In this document: positions 13,001-27,400 of the stretch, one piece after another
Position numbering within the stretch: position 1 is the first letter of the stretch
Layout: each line of letters starts with the position of its first letter
NCBI GenBank assembly: GCA_035048495.1
Contig: JASUTR010000190.1
Coordinates: 186,001-250,000 of the forward strand
DNA: 64,000 bases
Reading direction: 5' to 3'
Source of the DNA: Euptelea pleiosperma
Lineage: Eukaryota; Streptophyta; Magnoliopsida; Ranunculales; Eupteleaceae
Made by a program: the position numbers and the translations under genes
The notes under the pieces: generated by a model
Told to the model about the DNA's origin: nothing
The model's database searches: none
What the model saw: only the letters and a program-made list of their open reading frames with translations

Positions 13001-16000
13001 AAAAAGTCATAAGTTATAAGCTTCGGAATGTAACACACAAACTAAGTCTAATTAAAGACATTGACGCACGGATGGAGCTAACTTGTTTCGACTGTCCCGA
13101 ATATTGTTCCAACACTTCAAATGTGTTGAAAAAATTGTAATGGAAGAGTTTGAGTCCAATTACGAGGTCCGGTTGCGAAAAAGTCACAAGTTATAGGCTT
13201 CGGAATGTAAGACACAAACTGAGTCCAATTTGAGACGTTGACTAATGGATGGAGCTAACTTGTTTCGACTGTCACGAATCTTGTTCCCATACTTCAAATG
13301 TGTTGAAACAATAGTAATGGAAAAGTTTGAGTCCAATTACGAGGTCCGGTTGTGAAATAGTCACAAGTTATTGGCTTCGGAATGTATCACACAAACTGAG
13401 TCCTATTTGAGACGTTGACGCACGGATGGAGTTAACTTGTTTCGACTGTCCCAAATCTTGTTCCAACACTTAAAATCTGTTGAAACAATAGTAATGGAAG
13501 AGTTTGAGTCCAATTACGAGGTCTGGTTGCGAAAAAGTCACAAGTTATAGGCTTCGGAATGTAAGACACAAACTGAGTCCAATTTGAGACGTTGACTAAT
13601 GGATGGAGCTAACTTGTTTCGACTGTCATGAATCTTGTTCCAATACTTCAAATGTGTTGAAACAATAGTAATGGAAGAGTTTGAGTCCAATTACGAGGTC
13701 CGGTTGTGAAATAGTCACAAGTTATAGGCTTCGGAATGTATCACACAAACTGAGTCCTATTTGAGACGTTCACGCACGGATGGAGTTAACTTGTTTCGAC
13801 TGTCCCAAATCTTGTTCCAACACTTAAAATCTGTTGAAACAATAGTAATGGAAGAGTTTGAGTCCAATTACGAGGTCTGGTTGCGCAAAAGTCACAGGTT
13901 ATAGGCTTCGGAATGTAACACACAAACTGAGTCCAATTTGAGACGTTGACGCACGGATGGAAGTAACTTGTTTCGACTGTCCCAAATCTTGTTCTAACAC
14001 TTAAAATCTATTGAAACAATAGTAATGGAAGAGTTTGAGTCCAATTACGAGGTCTGGTTGCGAAAAAGTCACAAGTTATAGGCTTCGGAATGTGACACAC
14101 AAACTAAGTCTAATTAAAGACATTGACGCACGGATGGAGCTAACTTGTTTCGACTGTCCCGAATCTTGTTCCAACACTTCAAATGTGTTGAAACAATTGT
14201 AATGGAAGAGTTTGAGTCCAATTACGAGGTCCGGTTACGAAAAAGTCACAAGTTATAGCCTTCGGAATGTAAGACACAAACTGAGTCCAATTTGAGACGT
14301 TGACGCATGGATGGAGCTAACTTGTTTCGACTGTCACGAATCTTGTTCCAACACTTAAAATGTGCTGATACAATAGTAATGGTAGAGTTCGAGTCCAATT
14401 ACGAGGTCCAGTTGCGAAAAAGTCACAAGTTATAGGGTTCGGAATGTAACACACAAACTGAGTCTAATTAAAGACATTGACGCACGGATGGAGCTAACTT
14501 GTTTCGACTGTCACGAATCTTGTTCCAACACTTCAAATGTGTTCAAACAATAGTAATGGAAGAGTTCGAGTCCAATTACGTGGTCCGGTTGCGAAAAAGT
14601 CATAAGTTATAAGCTTCGGAATGTAACACACAAACTAAGTCTAATTAAAGACATTGACGCACGGATGGAGCTAACTTGTTTCGACTGTCCCGAATCTTGT
14701 TCCAACACTTCAAATGTGTTGAAACAATTGTAATGGAAGCGTTTGAGTCCAATTACGAGGTCCGGTTGCGAAAAAGTCACAAGTTATAGGGTTCGTAATG
14801 TAACATATAAACTGTGTCCAATTAAAGACATTGACGCACGGATAGAGCTAACTTGTTTCGACTGTCCCGAATCTTGTTCCAACACTTCAAATGTGTTGAA
14901 ACAATAGTGATGGAAGAGTTTGAGTCTAATTACGAGGTCTGGTTGCGCAAAAGTCACAAGTTATAGGCTTCGGAATGTTACACACAAACTGAGTGCAATT
15001 TGAGACGTTGACGCACGGATGGAAGTAACTTGTTTCGACTGTCCCAAATCTTGTTCTAACACTTAAAATCTGTTGAAACAATAGTAAGGGAATAGTTTGA
15101 GTCCAATTACGAGGTCCGGTTGCGAAAAAGTCACAAGTTATAGGCTTCGAAATATAACACACAAACTGAGTCCAATTTGAAACGTTGACGCACGGATGGA
15201 GCTAACTTGTTTCGACTGTCACGAATCTTGTTCCAACACTTCAAATGTGTTCAAACAATAGTAATGGAAGAGTTCGAGTCCAATTACGTGGTCCGGTTGC
15301 GAAAAAGTCATAAGTTATAGGCTTCGGAATGTAACACACAAACTAAGTCTAATTAAAGACATTGACGCACGGATGGAGCTAACTTGTTTCGACTGTCCCG
15401 AATCTTGTTCCAACACTTCAAATGTGTTGAAACAATTGTAATGGAAGAGTTTGAGTCCAATTACGAGGTCCGGTTGCGAAAAAGTCACAAGTTATAGGCT
15501 TCGGAATGTAAGACACAAACTGAGTCCAATTTGAGACGTTGACTAATGGATGGAGCTAACTTGTTTCGACTGTCACGAATCTTGTTCCAATACTTCAAAT
15601 GTGTTGAAACAATAGTAATGGAAGAGTTTGAGTCCAATTAGGAGGTCCGGTTGTGAAAAAGTCACAAGTTATAGACTTCGGAATGTATCACACAAACTGA
15701 GTCCTATTTGAGACGTTGACGCACGGATGGGGTTAACTTGTTTCGACTGTCCCAAATCTTGTTCCAACACTTAAAATCTGTTGACACAATTGTAATAGAA
15801 GAGTTTGAGTCCAATTACGAGGTCTGGTTGCGCAAAAGTCACAAGTTATAGGCTTCGGAATGTAACACACAAACTGAGTCCAATTTGAGACGTTGACGCA
15901 CGGATGGGAGTAACTTGTTTCGACTGTCCCAAATCTTGTTCTAACACTTAAAATCTGTTGAAACAATAGTAATGGAAGAGTTTGAGTCCAATTACGAGGT

Positions 16001-18900
16001 CTGGTTGCGAAAAAGTCACAAGTTATAGGCTTCGGAATGTAAGACACAAACTGAGTCCAATTTGAGACGTTGACGCATGGATGGAGCTAACTTGTTTCGA
16101 CTGTCACGAATCTTGTTCCAACACTTAAAATGTGCTGATACAATAGTAATGGTAGAGTTCGAGTCCAATTACGAGGTCCGGTTGTGAAATAGTCACAAGT
16201 TATAGGCTTCGGAATGTATCACACAAACTGAGTCCTATTTGAGACGTTGACGCACGGATGGAGTTAACTTGTTTCGACTGTCCCAAATCTTGTTCTAACA
16301 CTTAAAATCTGTTGAAACAATAGTAATGGAAGAGTTTGAGTCCAATTACGAGGTCTGGTTGCGAAAAAGTCACAAGTTATAGGCTTCGGAATGTAAGACA
16401 CAAACTGAGTCCAATTTGAGACGTTGACGAATGGATGGAGCTAACTTGTTTCGACTGTCACGAATCTTGTTCCAATACTTCAAATGTGTTGAAACAATAG
16501 TAATGGAAGAGTTTGAGTCCAATTACGAGGTCCGGTTGTGAAATAGTCACAAGTTATAGGCTTCGGAATGTATCACACAAACTGAGTCCTATTTGAGACG
16601 TTGACGCACGGATGGAGTTAACTTGTTTTGACTGTCCCAAATCTTGTTCCAACACTTAAAATCTGTTGAAACAATAGTAATGGAAGAGTTTGAGTCCAAT
16701 TACGAGGTCTGGTTGCGCAAAAGTCACAAGTTATAGGCTTCGGAATGTAACACACAAACTGAGTCCAATTTGAGACGTTGACGCACGGATGGAAGTAACT
16801 TGTTTCGACTGTCCCAAATCTTGTTCTAACACTTAAAATCTATTGAAACAATAGTAATGGAAGAGTTTGAGTCCAATTTCGAGGTCTGGTTGCGAAAAAG
16901 TCACAAGTTATAGGCTTCGGAATGTGACACACAAACTAAGTCTAATTAAAGACATTGACGCACGGATGGAGCTAACTTGTTTCGACTGTCCCGAATCTTG
17001 TTCCAACACTTCAAATGTGTTGAAACAATTGTAATGGAAGAGTTTGAGTCCAATTACGAGGTCCGGTTGCGAAAAAGTCACAAGTTATAGGCTTCGGAAA
17101 GTAAGACACAAACTGAGTCCAATTTGAGACGTTGACGCATGGATGGAGCTAACTTGTTTCGACTGTCACGAATCTTGTTCCAACACTTAAAATGTGCTGA
17201 TACAATAGTAATGGTGGAGTTCGAGTCCAATTACGAGGTCCAGTTGCGAAAAAGTCACAAGTTATAGGGTTCGGAATGTAACACACAAACTGAGTCTAAT
17301 TAAAGACATTGACGCACAGATGGAGCTAACTTGTTTCGACTGTCACGAATCTTGTTCCAACACTTCAAATGTGTTCAAACAATAGTAATGGAAGAGTTCG
17401 AGTCCAATTACGTGGTCCGGTTGCGAAAAAGTCATAAGTTATAAGCTTCGGAATGTAACACACAAACTAAGTCTAATTAAAGACATTGACGCACGGATGG
17501 AGCTAACTTGTTTCGACTGTCCCGAATATTGTTCCAACACTTCAAATGTGTTGAAAAAATTGTAATGGAAGAGTTTGAGTCCAATTACGAGGTCCGGTTG
17601 CGAAAAAGTCACAAGTTATAGGCTTCGGAATGTAAGACACAAACTGAGTCCAATTTGAGACGTTGACTAATGGATGGAGCTAACTTGTTTCGACTGTCAC
17701 GAATCTTGTTCCAATACTTCAAATGTGTTGAAACAATAGTAATGGAAAAGTTTGAGTCCAATTACGAGGTCCGGTTGTGAAATAGTCACAAGTTATTGGC
17801 TTCGGAATGTATCACACAAACTGAGTCCTATTTGAGACGTTGACGCACGGATGGAGTTAACTTGTTTCGACTGTCCCAAATCTTGTTCCAACACTTAAAA
17901 TCTGTTGAAACAATAGTAATGGAAGAGTTTGAGTCCAATTACGAGGTCTGGTTGCGAAAAAGTCACAAGTTATAGGCTTCGGAATGTAAGACACAAACTG
18001 AGTCCAATTTGAGACGTTGACTAATGGATGGAGCTAACTTGTTTCGACTGTCATGAATCTTGTTCCAATACTTCAAATGTGTTGAAACAATAGTAATGGA
18101 AGAGTTTGAGTCCAATTACGAGGTCCGGTTGTGAAATAGTCACAAGTTATAGGCTTCGGAATGTATCACACAAACTGAGTCCTATTTGAGACGTTCACGC
18201 ACGGATGGAGTTAACTTGTTTCGACTGTCCCAAATCTTGTTCCAACACTTAAAATCTGTTGAAACAATAGTAATGGAAGAGTTTGAGTCCAATTACGAGG
18301 TCTGGTTGCGCAAAAGTCACAGGTTATAGGCTTCGGAATGTAACACACAAACTGAGTCCAATTTGAGACGTTGACGCACGGATGGAAGTAACTTGTTTCG
18401 ACTATCCCAAATCTTGTTCTAACACTTAAAATCTATTGAAACAATAGTAATGGAAGAGTTTGAGTCCAATTACGAGGTCTGGTTGCGAAAAAGTCACAAG
18501 TTATAGGATTCGGAATGTGACACACAAACTAAGTCTAATTAAAGACATTGACGCACGGATGGAGCTAACTTGTTTCGACTGTCCCGAATCTTGTTCCAAC
18601 ACTTCAAATGTGTTGAAACAATTGTAATGGAAGAGTTTGAGTCCAATTACGAGGTCCGGTTACGAAAAAGTCACAAGTTATAGCCTTCGGAATGTAAGAC
18701 ACAAACTGAGTCCAATTTGAGACGTTGACGCATGGATGGAGCTAACTTGTTTCGACTGTCACGAATCTTGTTCCAACACTTAAAATGTGCTGATACAATA
18801 GTAATGGTAGAGTTCGAGTCCAATTACGAGGTCCAGTTGCGAAAAAGTCACAAGTTATAGGGTTCGGAATGTAACACACAAACTGAGTCTAATTAAAGAC
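10025..18900. repeat. Tandem duplication of a 25-monomer (4425-bp) higher-order block
   Basis: Rare monomer markers recur at an offset of 4425 bp = 25 x 177. Examples are GAAGCGTTTGAG (about 10312 and 14737), GGGTTCGTAATG with ACATATAAACTG, the ATGGGGTTAAC monomer (about 11303 and 15728), GAATGTGACACAC (about 12493 and 16918) and GGAAAAGTTTGAG (about 13319 and 17744). Copy 1 is about 10025-14449 and copy 2 about 14450-18900. Reading them side by side I find only scattered single-base differences (for example near 10797/15221, 11116/15541, 12452/16877 and 13287/17711), so the copies are nearly identical and recent. Exact borders are uncertain by about one monomer. Confidence 0.85.
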
Positions 18901-20365
18901 ATTGACGCACAGATGGAGCTAACTTGTTTCGACTGTCACGAATCTTGTTCCAACACTTCAAATGTGTTCAAACAATAGTAATAGAAGAGTTCGAGTCCAA
19001 TTACGTGGTCCGGTTGCGAAAAAGTCATAAGTTATAAGCTTCGGAATTAACACACAAACTAAGTCTAATTAAAGACATTGACGCACGGATGGAGCTAACT
19101 TGTTTCGACTGTCCCGAATATTGTTCCAACACTTAAAATCTGTTGAAACAATAGTAATGGAAGAGTTTGAGTCCAATTACGAGGTCTGGTTGCGAAAAAG
19201 TCACAAGTTATAGGCTTCGGAATGTAAGACACACACTGAGTCCAATTTGAGACGTTGACTAATGGATGGAGCTAACTTGTTTCGACTGTCATGAATCTTG
19301 TTCCAATACTTCAAATGTGTTGAAACAATAGTAATGGAAGAGTTTGATTCCAATTACGAGGTCCGGTTGTGAAATAGTCACAAGTTATAGGCTTCGGAAT
19401 GTATCACACAAACTGAGTCCTATTTGAGACGTTCACGCACGGATGGAGTTAACTTGTTTCGACTGTCCCAAATCTTGTTCCAACACTTAAAATCTGTTGA
19501 AACAATAGTAATGGAAGAGTTTGAGTCCAATTACGAGGTCTGGTTGCGCAAAAGTCACAGGTTATAGGCTTCGGAATGTAACACACAAACTGAGTCCAAT
19601 TTGAGACGTTGACGCACGGATGGAAGTAACTTGTTTCGACTATCCCAAATCTTGTTCTAACACTTAAAATCTATTGAAACAATAGTAATGGAAGAGTTTG
19701 AGTCCAATTACGAGGTCTGGTTGCGAAAAAGTCACAAGTTATAGGATTCGGAATGTGACACACAAACTAAGTCTAATTAAAGACATTGACGCACGGATGG
19801 AGCTAACTTGTTTCGACTGTCCCGAATCTTGTTCCAACACTTCAAATGTGTTGAAACAATTGTAATGGAAGAGTTTGAGTCCAATTACGAGGTCCGGTTA
19901 CGAAAAAGTCACAAGTTATAGTCTTCGGAATGTAAGACACAAACTGAGTCCAATTTGAGACGTTGACGCATGGATGGAGCTAACTTGTTTCGACTGTCAC
20001 GAATCTTGTTCCAACACTTAAAATGTGCTGATACAATAGTAATGGTAGAGTTCGAGTCCAATTACGAGGTCCAGTTGCGAAAAAGTCACAAGTTATAGGG
20101 TTCGGAATGTAACACACAAACTGAGTCTAATTAAAGACATTGACGCACAGATGGAGCTAACTTGTTTCGACTGTCACGAATCTTGTTCCAACACTTCAAA
20201 TGTGTTCAAACAATAGTAATAGAAGAGTTCGAGTCCAATTACGTGGTCCGGTTGCGAAAAAGTCATAAGTTATAAGCTTCGGAATGTAACACACAAACTA
20301 AGTCTAATTAAAGACATTGACGCACGGATGGAGCTAACTTGTTTCGACTGTCCCGAATATTGTTC
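17889..20365. repeat. Tandem duplication of a 7-monomer block (1238 bp) with a hybrid junction monomer
   Basis: Two consecutive copies, about 17889-19126 and 19127-20365, share all rare markers at an offset of 1238 bp, which is 7 x 177 minus one base. Examples are CACAGGTTATAGG (about 18319 and 19557), ACTATCCCAAATC, TAGGATTCGGAATGTGACAC and AATAGAAGAGTTCGAG. The missing base is a single-G deletion at about 19047 (CGGAATTAACAC). The junction monomer near 19113-19140 is a hybrid: its left part is the GAATATTG class and its right part the AAAATCTGTTG class. That is the expected footprint of an exchange between misaligned monomers. Confidence 0.82.
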
Positions 20366-23300
20366 CAACACTTCAAATGTGTTGAAAAAATTGTAATGGA
20401 AGAGTTTGAGTCCAATTACGAGGTCCGGTTGCGAAAAAGTCACAAGTTATAGGCTTCGGAATGTAAGACACAAACTGAGTCCAATTTGAGACGTTGACTA
20501 ATGGATGGAGCTAACTTGTTTCGACTGTCACGAATCTTGTTCCAATACTTCAAATGTGTTGAAACAATAGTAATGGAAGAGTTTGAGTCCAATTATGAGG
20601 TCCGGTTGTGAAAAAGTCACAAGTTATAGGCTTCGGAATGTATCACACAAACTGAGTCCTATTTGAGACGTTGACGCACGGATGGAGTTAACTTGTTTCG
20701 ACTGTCCTAAATCTTGTTCCAACACTTAAAATCTGTTGACACAATAGAAATGGAAGAGTTTGAGTCCAATTACGAGGTCTGGTTGCGCAAAAGTCACAAG
20801 TTATAGGCTTCGGAATGTAACACACAAACTGAGTCCAATTTGAGACGTTGACGCACAGATGGAAGTAACTTGTTTCGACTGTCCCAAATCTTGTTCTAAC
20901 ACTTAAAATCTATTGAAACAATAGTAATGGAAGAGTTTGAGTCCAATTACGAGGTCTGGTTGCGAAAAAGTCACAAGTTATAGGCTTCGGAATGTAAGAC
21001 ACAAAGTGAGTCCAATTTGAGACGTTGACGCATGGATGGAGCTAACTTGTTTCGACTGTCACGAATCTTGTTCCAACACTTAAAATGTGCTGATACAATA
21101 GTAATGGTAGAGTTCGAGTCCAATTACGAGGTCCGGTTGCGAAAAAGTCACAAGTTATAGGCTTCGGAATGTAACACACAAACTGAGTCTAATTAAAGAC
21201 ATTGACGCACGGATGGAGCTAACTTGTTTCGACTGTCACGAATCTTGTTCCAACACTTCAAATGTGTTCAAACAATAGTAATGGAAGAGTTCGAGTCCAA
21301 TTACGTGGTCCGGTTGCGAAAAAGTCATAAGTTATAAGCTTCGGAATGTAACACACAAACTAAGTCTAATTAAAGACATTGACGCACGGATGGAGCTAAC
21401 TTGTTTCGACTGTCCCGAATCTTGTTCCAACACTTCAAATGTGTTGAAACAATTGTAATGGAAGCGTTTGAGTCCAATTACGAGGTCCGGTTGCGAAAAA
21501 GTCACAAGTTATAGGGTTCGTAATGTAACATATAAACTGTGTCCAATTAAAGACATTGACGCACGGATAGAGCTAACTTGTTTCGACTGTCCCGAATCTT
21601 GTTCCAACACTTCAAATGTGTTGAAACAATAGTGATGGAAGAGTTTGAGTCTAATTACGAGGTCTGGTTGCGCAAAAGTCACAAGTTATAGGCTTCGGAA
21701 TGTTACACACAAACTGAGTGCAATTTGAGACGTTGACGCACGGATGGAAGTAACTTGTTTCGACTGTCCCAAATCTTGTTCTAACACTTAAAATCTGTTG
21801 AAACAATAGTAAGGGAATAGTTTGAGTCCAATTACGAGGTCCGGTTGCGAAAAAGTCACAAGTTATAGGCTTCGAAATATAACACACAAACTGAGTCCAA
21901 TTTGAAACGTTGACGCACGGATGGAGCTAACTTGTTTCGACTGTCACGAATCTTGTTCCAACACTTCAAATGTGTTCAAACAATAGTAATGGAAGAGTTC
22001 GAGTCCAATTACGTGGTCCGGTTGCGAAAAAGTCATAAGTTATAGGCTTCGGAATGTAACACACAAACTAAGTCTAATTAAAGACATTGACGCACGGATG
22101 GAGCTAACTTGTTTCGACTGTCCCGAATCTTGTTCCAACACTTCAAATGTGTTGAAACAATTGTAATGGAAGAGTTTGAGTCCAATTACGAGGTCCGGTT
22201 GCGAAAAAGTCACAAGTTATAGGCTTCGGAATGTAAGACACAAACTGAGTCCAATTTGAGACGTTGACTAATGGATGGAGCTAACTTGTTTCGACTGTCA
22301 CGAATCATGTTCCAATACTTCAAATGTGTTGAAACAATAGTAATGGAAGAGTTTGAGTCCAATTAGGAGGTCCGGTTGTGAAAAAGTCACAAGTTATAGG
22401 CTTCGGAATGTATCACACAAACTGAGTCCTATTTGAGACGTTGACGCACGGATGGGGTTAACTTGTTTCGACTGTCCCAAATCTTGTTCCAACACTTAAA
22501 ATCTGTTGACACAATTGTAATAGAAGAGTTTGAGTCCAATTACGAGGTCTGGTTGCGCAAAAGTCACAAGTTATAGGCTTCGGAATGTAACACACAAACT
22601 GAGTCCAATTTGAGACGTTGACGCACAGATGGAAGTAACTTGTTTCGACTGTCCCAAATCTTGTTCTAACACTTAAAATCTATTGAAACAATAGTAATGG
22701 AAGAGTTTGAGTCCAATTACGAGGTCTGGTTGCGAAAAAGTCACAAGTTATAGGCTTCGGAATGTTACACACAAACTGAGTGCAATTTGAGACGTTGACG
22801 CACGGATGGAAGTAACTTGTTTCGACTGTCCCAAATCTTGTTCTAACACTTAAAATCTGTTGAAACAATAGTAAGGGAATAGTTTGAGTCCAATTACGAG
22901 GTCCGGTTGCGAAAAAGTCACAAGTTATAGGCTTCGAAATATAACACACAAACTGAGTCCAATTTGAAACGTTGACGCACGGATGGAGCTAACTTGTTTC
23001 GACTATCACGAATCTTGTTCCAACACTTCAAATGTGTTCAAACAATAGTAATGGAAGAGTTCGAGTCCAATTACGTGGTCCGGTTGCGAAAAAGTCATAA
23101 GTTATAGGCTTCGGAATGTAACACACAAACTAAGTCTAATTAAAGACATTGACGCACGGATGGAGCTAACTTGTTTCGACTGTCCCGAATCTTGTTCCAA
23201 CACTTCAAATGTGTTGAAACAATTGTAATGGAAGAGTTTGAGTCCAATTACGAGGTCCGGTTGCGAAAAAGTCACAAGTTATAGGCTTCGGAATGTAAGA

Positions 23301-24400
23301 CACAAACTGTGTCCAATTAAAGACGTTGACTAATGGATGGAGCTAACTTGTTTCGACTGTCACGAATCTTGTTCCAATACTTCAAATGTGTTGAAACAAT
23401 AGTAATGGAAGAGTTTGAGTCCAATTAGGAGGTCCGGTTGTGAAAAAGTCACAAGTTATAGGCTTCGGAATGTATCACACAAACTGAGTCCTATTTGAGA
23501 CGTTGACGCACGGATGGGGTTAACTTGTTTCGACTGTCCCAAATCTTGTTCCAACACTTAAAATCTGTTGACACAATTGTAATAGAAGAGTTTGAGTCCA
23601 ATTACGAGGTCTGGTTGCGCAAAAGTCACAAGTTATAGGCTTCGGAATGTAACACACAAACTGAGTCCAATTTGAGACGTTGACGCACGGATGGGAGTAA
23701 CTTGTTTCGACCGTCCCAAATCTTGTTCTAACACTTAAAATCTGTTGAAACAATAGTAATGGAAGAGTTTGAGTCCAATTACGAGGTCTGGTTGCGAAAA
23801 AGTCACAAGTTATAGGCTTCGGAATGTAAGACACAAAGTGAGTCCAATTTGAGACGTTGACGCATGGGTGGAGCTAACTTGTTTCGACTGTCACGAATCT
23901 TGTTCCAAGACTTAAAATGTGCTGATACAATAGTAATGGTAGAGTTCGAGTCCAATTACGAGGTCCGGTTGTGAAATAGTCACAAGTTATAGGCTTCGGA
24001 ATGTATCACACAAACTGAGTCCTATTTGAGACGTTGACGCACGGATGGAGTTAACTTGTTTCGACTGTCCCAAATCTTGTTCTAACACTTAAAATCTGTT
24101 GAAACAATAGTAATGGAAGAGTTTGAGTCCAATTACGAGGTCTGGTTGCGAAAAAGTCACAAGTTATAGGCTTCGGAATGTAAGACACAAACTGAGTCCA
24201 ATTTGAGACATTGACGAATGGATGGAGCTAACTTGTTTCGACTGTCACGAATCTTGTTCCAATACTTCAAATGTGTTGAAACAATAGTAATGGAAGAGTT
24301 TGAGTCCAATTACGAGGTCCGGTTGTGAAATAGTCACAAGTTATAGGCTTCGGATTGTATCACACAAACTGAGTCCTATTTGAGACGTTGACGCACGGAT
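20130..24400. repeat. Further copy of the higher-order block found at 10-12.5 kb
   Basis: Markers of the 10-12.5 kb region recur here at an offset of 11150 bp = 63 x 177 minus 1: GAAGCGTTTGAG near 21463, GTAATGTAACATATAAACTG, AAGGGAATAGTTTG with CGAAATATAAC, and ATGGGGTTAAC near 22452. The CGAAATATAAC...ATGGGGTTAAC segment then occurs a second time (near 22940-23520) after an exchange of a few monomers. The block shares ancestry with the two 25-mer copies, rearranged internally by whole-monomer gains. Confidence 0.7.
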
Positions 24401-27400
24401 GGAGTTAACTTGTTTTGACTGTCCCAAATCTTGTTCCAACACTTAAAATCTGTTGAAACAATAGTAATGGAAGAGTTTGAGTCCAATTACGAGGTCTGGT
24501 TGCGCAAAAGTCACAAGTTATAGGCTTCGGAATGTAACACACAAACTTGGTGCAATTTGAGACGTTGACGCACGGATGGAAGTAACTTCTTTCGACTGTC
24601 CCAAATCTTGTTCTAACACTTAAAATCTGTTGAAACAATAGTAAGGGAATAGTTTGAGTCCAATTACGAGGTCCGGTTGCGAAAAAGTCACAAGTTATAG
24701 GCTTCGAAATATAACACACAAACTGAGTCCAATTTGAAACGTTGACGCACGGATGGAGCTAACTTGTTTCGACTGTCACGAATCTTGTTCCAACACTTCA
24801 AATGTGTTCAAACAATAGTAATGGAAGAGTTCGAGTCCAATTACATGGTCCGGTTGCGAAAAAGTCAAAAGTTATAGGCTTCGGAATGTAACACACAAAC
24901 TAAGTCTAATTAAAGACATTGACGCACGGATGGAGCTAACTTGTTTCGACTGTCCCGAATCTTCTTCCAACACTTCAAATGTGTTGAAAAAATTGTAATG
25001 GAAGAGTTTGAGTCCAATTACGAGGTCCGGTTGCGAAAAAGTCACAAGTTATAGGCTTCGGAATGTAACACACAAACTGAGTGCAATTTGAGACGTTGAC
25101 GCACGGATGGAAGTAACTTGTTTCGACTGTCCCAAATCTTGTTCTAACACTTAAAATCTGTTGAAACAATAGTAAGGGAATAGTTTGAGTCGAATTACGA
25201 GGTCCGGTTGCGAAAAAGTCACAAGTTATAGGCTTCGAAATATAACACACAAACTGAGTCCAATTTGAAACGTTGACGCACTGATGGAGCTAACTTGTTT
25301 CGACTGTCCCGAATCTTGTTCCAACACTTCAAATGTGTTGAAACAATTGTAATGGAAGAGTTTGAGTCCAATTACGAGGTCCGGTTGCGAAAAAGTCACA
25401 AGTTATAGGATTCGGAATGTAAGACACAAACTGAGTCCAATTTGAGACGTTGACTAATGGATGGAGCTAACTTGTTTCGACTGTCACGAATCTTGTTCCA
25501 ATACTTCAAATGTGTTGAAACAATAGTAATGGAAGAGTTTGAGTCCAATTACGAGGTCCGGTTGTGAAAAAGTCACAAGTTATAGGCTTCGGAATGTATC
25601 ACACAAACTGAGTCCTATTTGAGACGTTGACGCACGGATGGAGTTAACTTGTTTCGACTGTCCCAAATCTTGTTCCAACACTTAAAATCTGTTGACACAA
25701 TTGTAATAGAAGAGTTTGAGTCCAATTACGAGGTCTGGTTGCGCAAAAGTCACAAGTTATAGGGTTCGGAATGTAACACACAAACTGAGTCCAATTTGAG
25801 ACGTTGACGCACGGATGGGAGTAACTTGTTTCGACTGTCCCAAATCTTGTTCTAACACTTAAAATCTGTTGAAACAATAGTAATGGAAGAGTTTGAGTCC
25901 AATTACGAGGTCTGGTTGCGAAAAAGTCACAAGTTATAGGCTTCGGCATGTAAGACACAAAGTGAGTCCAATTTGAGACGTTGACGCATGGATGGAGCTA
26001 ACTTGTTTCGACTGTCACGAATCTTGTTCCAACACATAAAATGTGCTGATACAATAGTAATGGTAGAGTTCGAGTCCAATTACGAGGTCCAGTTGTGAAA
26101 TAGTCACAAGTTATAGGCTTCGGAATGTATCACACAAACTGAGTCCTATTTGAGACGTTGACGCACGGATGGAGTTAACTTGTTTCGACTGTCCCAAATC
26201 TTGTTCCAACACTTAAAATCTGTTGAAACAATAGTAATGGAAGAGTTTGAGTCCAATTACGAGGTCCGGTTGCGAAAAAGACACAAGTTATAGGCTTCGA
26301 AATATAACACACAAACTGAGTCCAATTTGAAACGTTGACGCACGGATGGAGCTAACTTGTTTCGACTGTCACAAATCTTGTTCCAACACTTCAAATGTGT
26401 TCAAACAATAGTAATGGAAGAGTTCGAGTCCAATTACATGGTCCGGTTGCGAAAAAGTCAAAAGTTATAGGCTTCGGAATGTAACACACAAACTAAGTCT
26501 AATTAAAGACATTGACGCACGGATGGAGCTAACTTGTTTCGACTGTCCCGAATCTTCTTCCAACACTTCAAATGTGTTGAAACAATTGTAATGGAAGAGT
26601 TTGAGTCCAATTACGAGGTCCGGTTGCGAAAAAGTCACAAGTTATAGGCTTCGTAATGTAACATATAAACTGTGTCCAATTAAAGACATTGACGCACGGA
26701 TAGAGCTAACTTGTTTCGACTGTCCCGAATCTTGTTCCAACACTTCAAATGTGTTGAAACAATAGTGATGGAAGAGTTTGAGTCTAATTACGAGGTCTGG
26801 TTGCCCAAAAGTGACAAGTTATAGGCTTCGGAATGTAACACACAAACTGAGTGCAATTTGAGACGTTGACGCACGGATGGAAGTAACTTGTTTCGACTGT
26901 CCCAAATCTTGTTCTAACACTTAAAATCTGTTGAAACAATAGTAAGGGAATAGTTTGAGTCGAATTACGAGGTCCGGTTGCGAAAAAGTCACAAGTTATA
27001 GGCTTCGAAATATAACACACAAACTGAGTCCAATTTGAAACGTTGACGCACGGATGGAGCTAACTTGTTTCGACTGTCCCGAATCTTGTTCCAACACTTC
27101 AAATGTGTTGAAACAATTGTAATGGAAGAGTTTGAGTCCAATTACGAGGTCCGGTTGCGAAAAAGTCACAAGTTATAGGCTTCGGAATGTAAGACACAAA
27201 CTTAGTCCAATTTGAGACGTTGACTAATGGATGGAGCTAACTTGTTTCGACTATCACGAATCTTGTTCCAATACTTCAAATGTGTTGAAACAATAGTAAT
27301 GGAAGAGTTTGAGTCCAATTACGAGGTCCGGTTGTGAAAAAGTCACAAGTTATAGGCTTCGGAATGTATCACACAAACTGAGTCCTATTTGAGACGTTGA

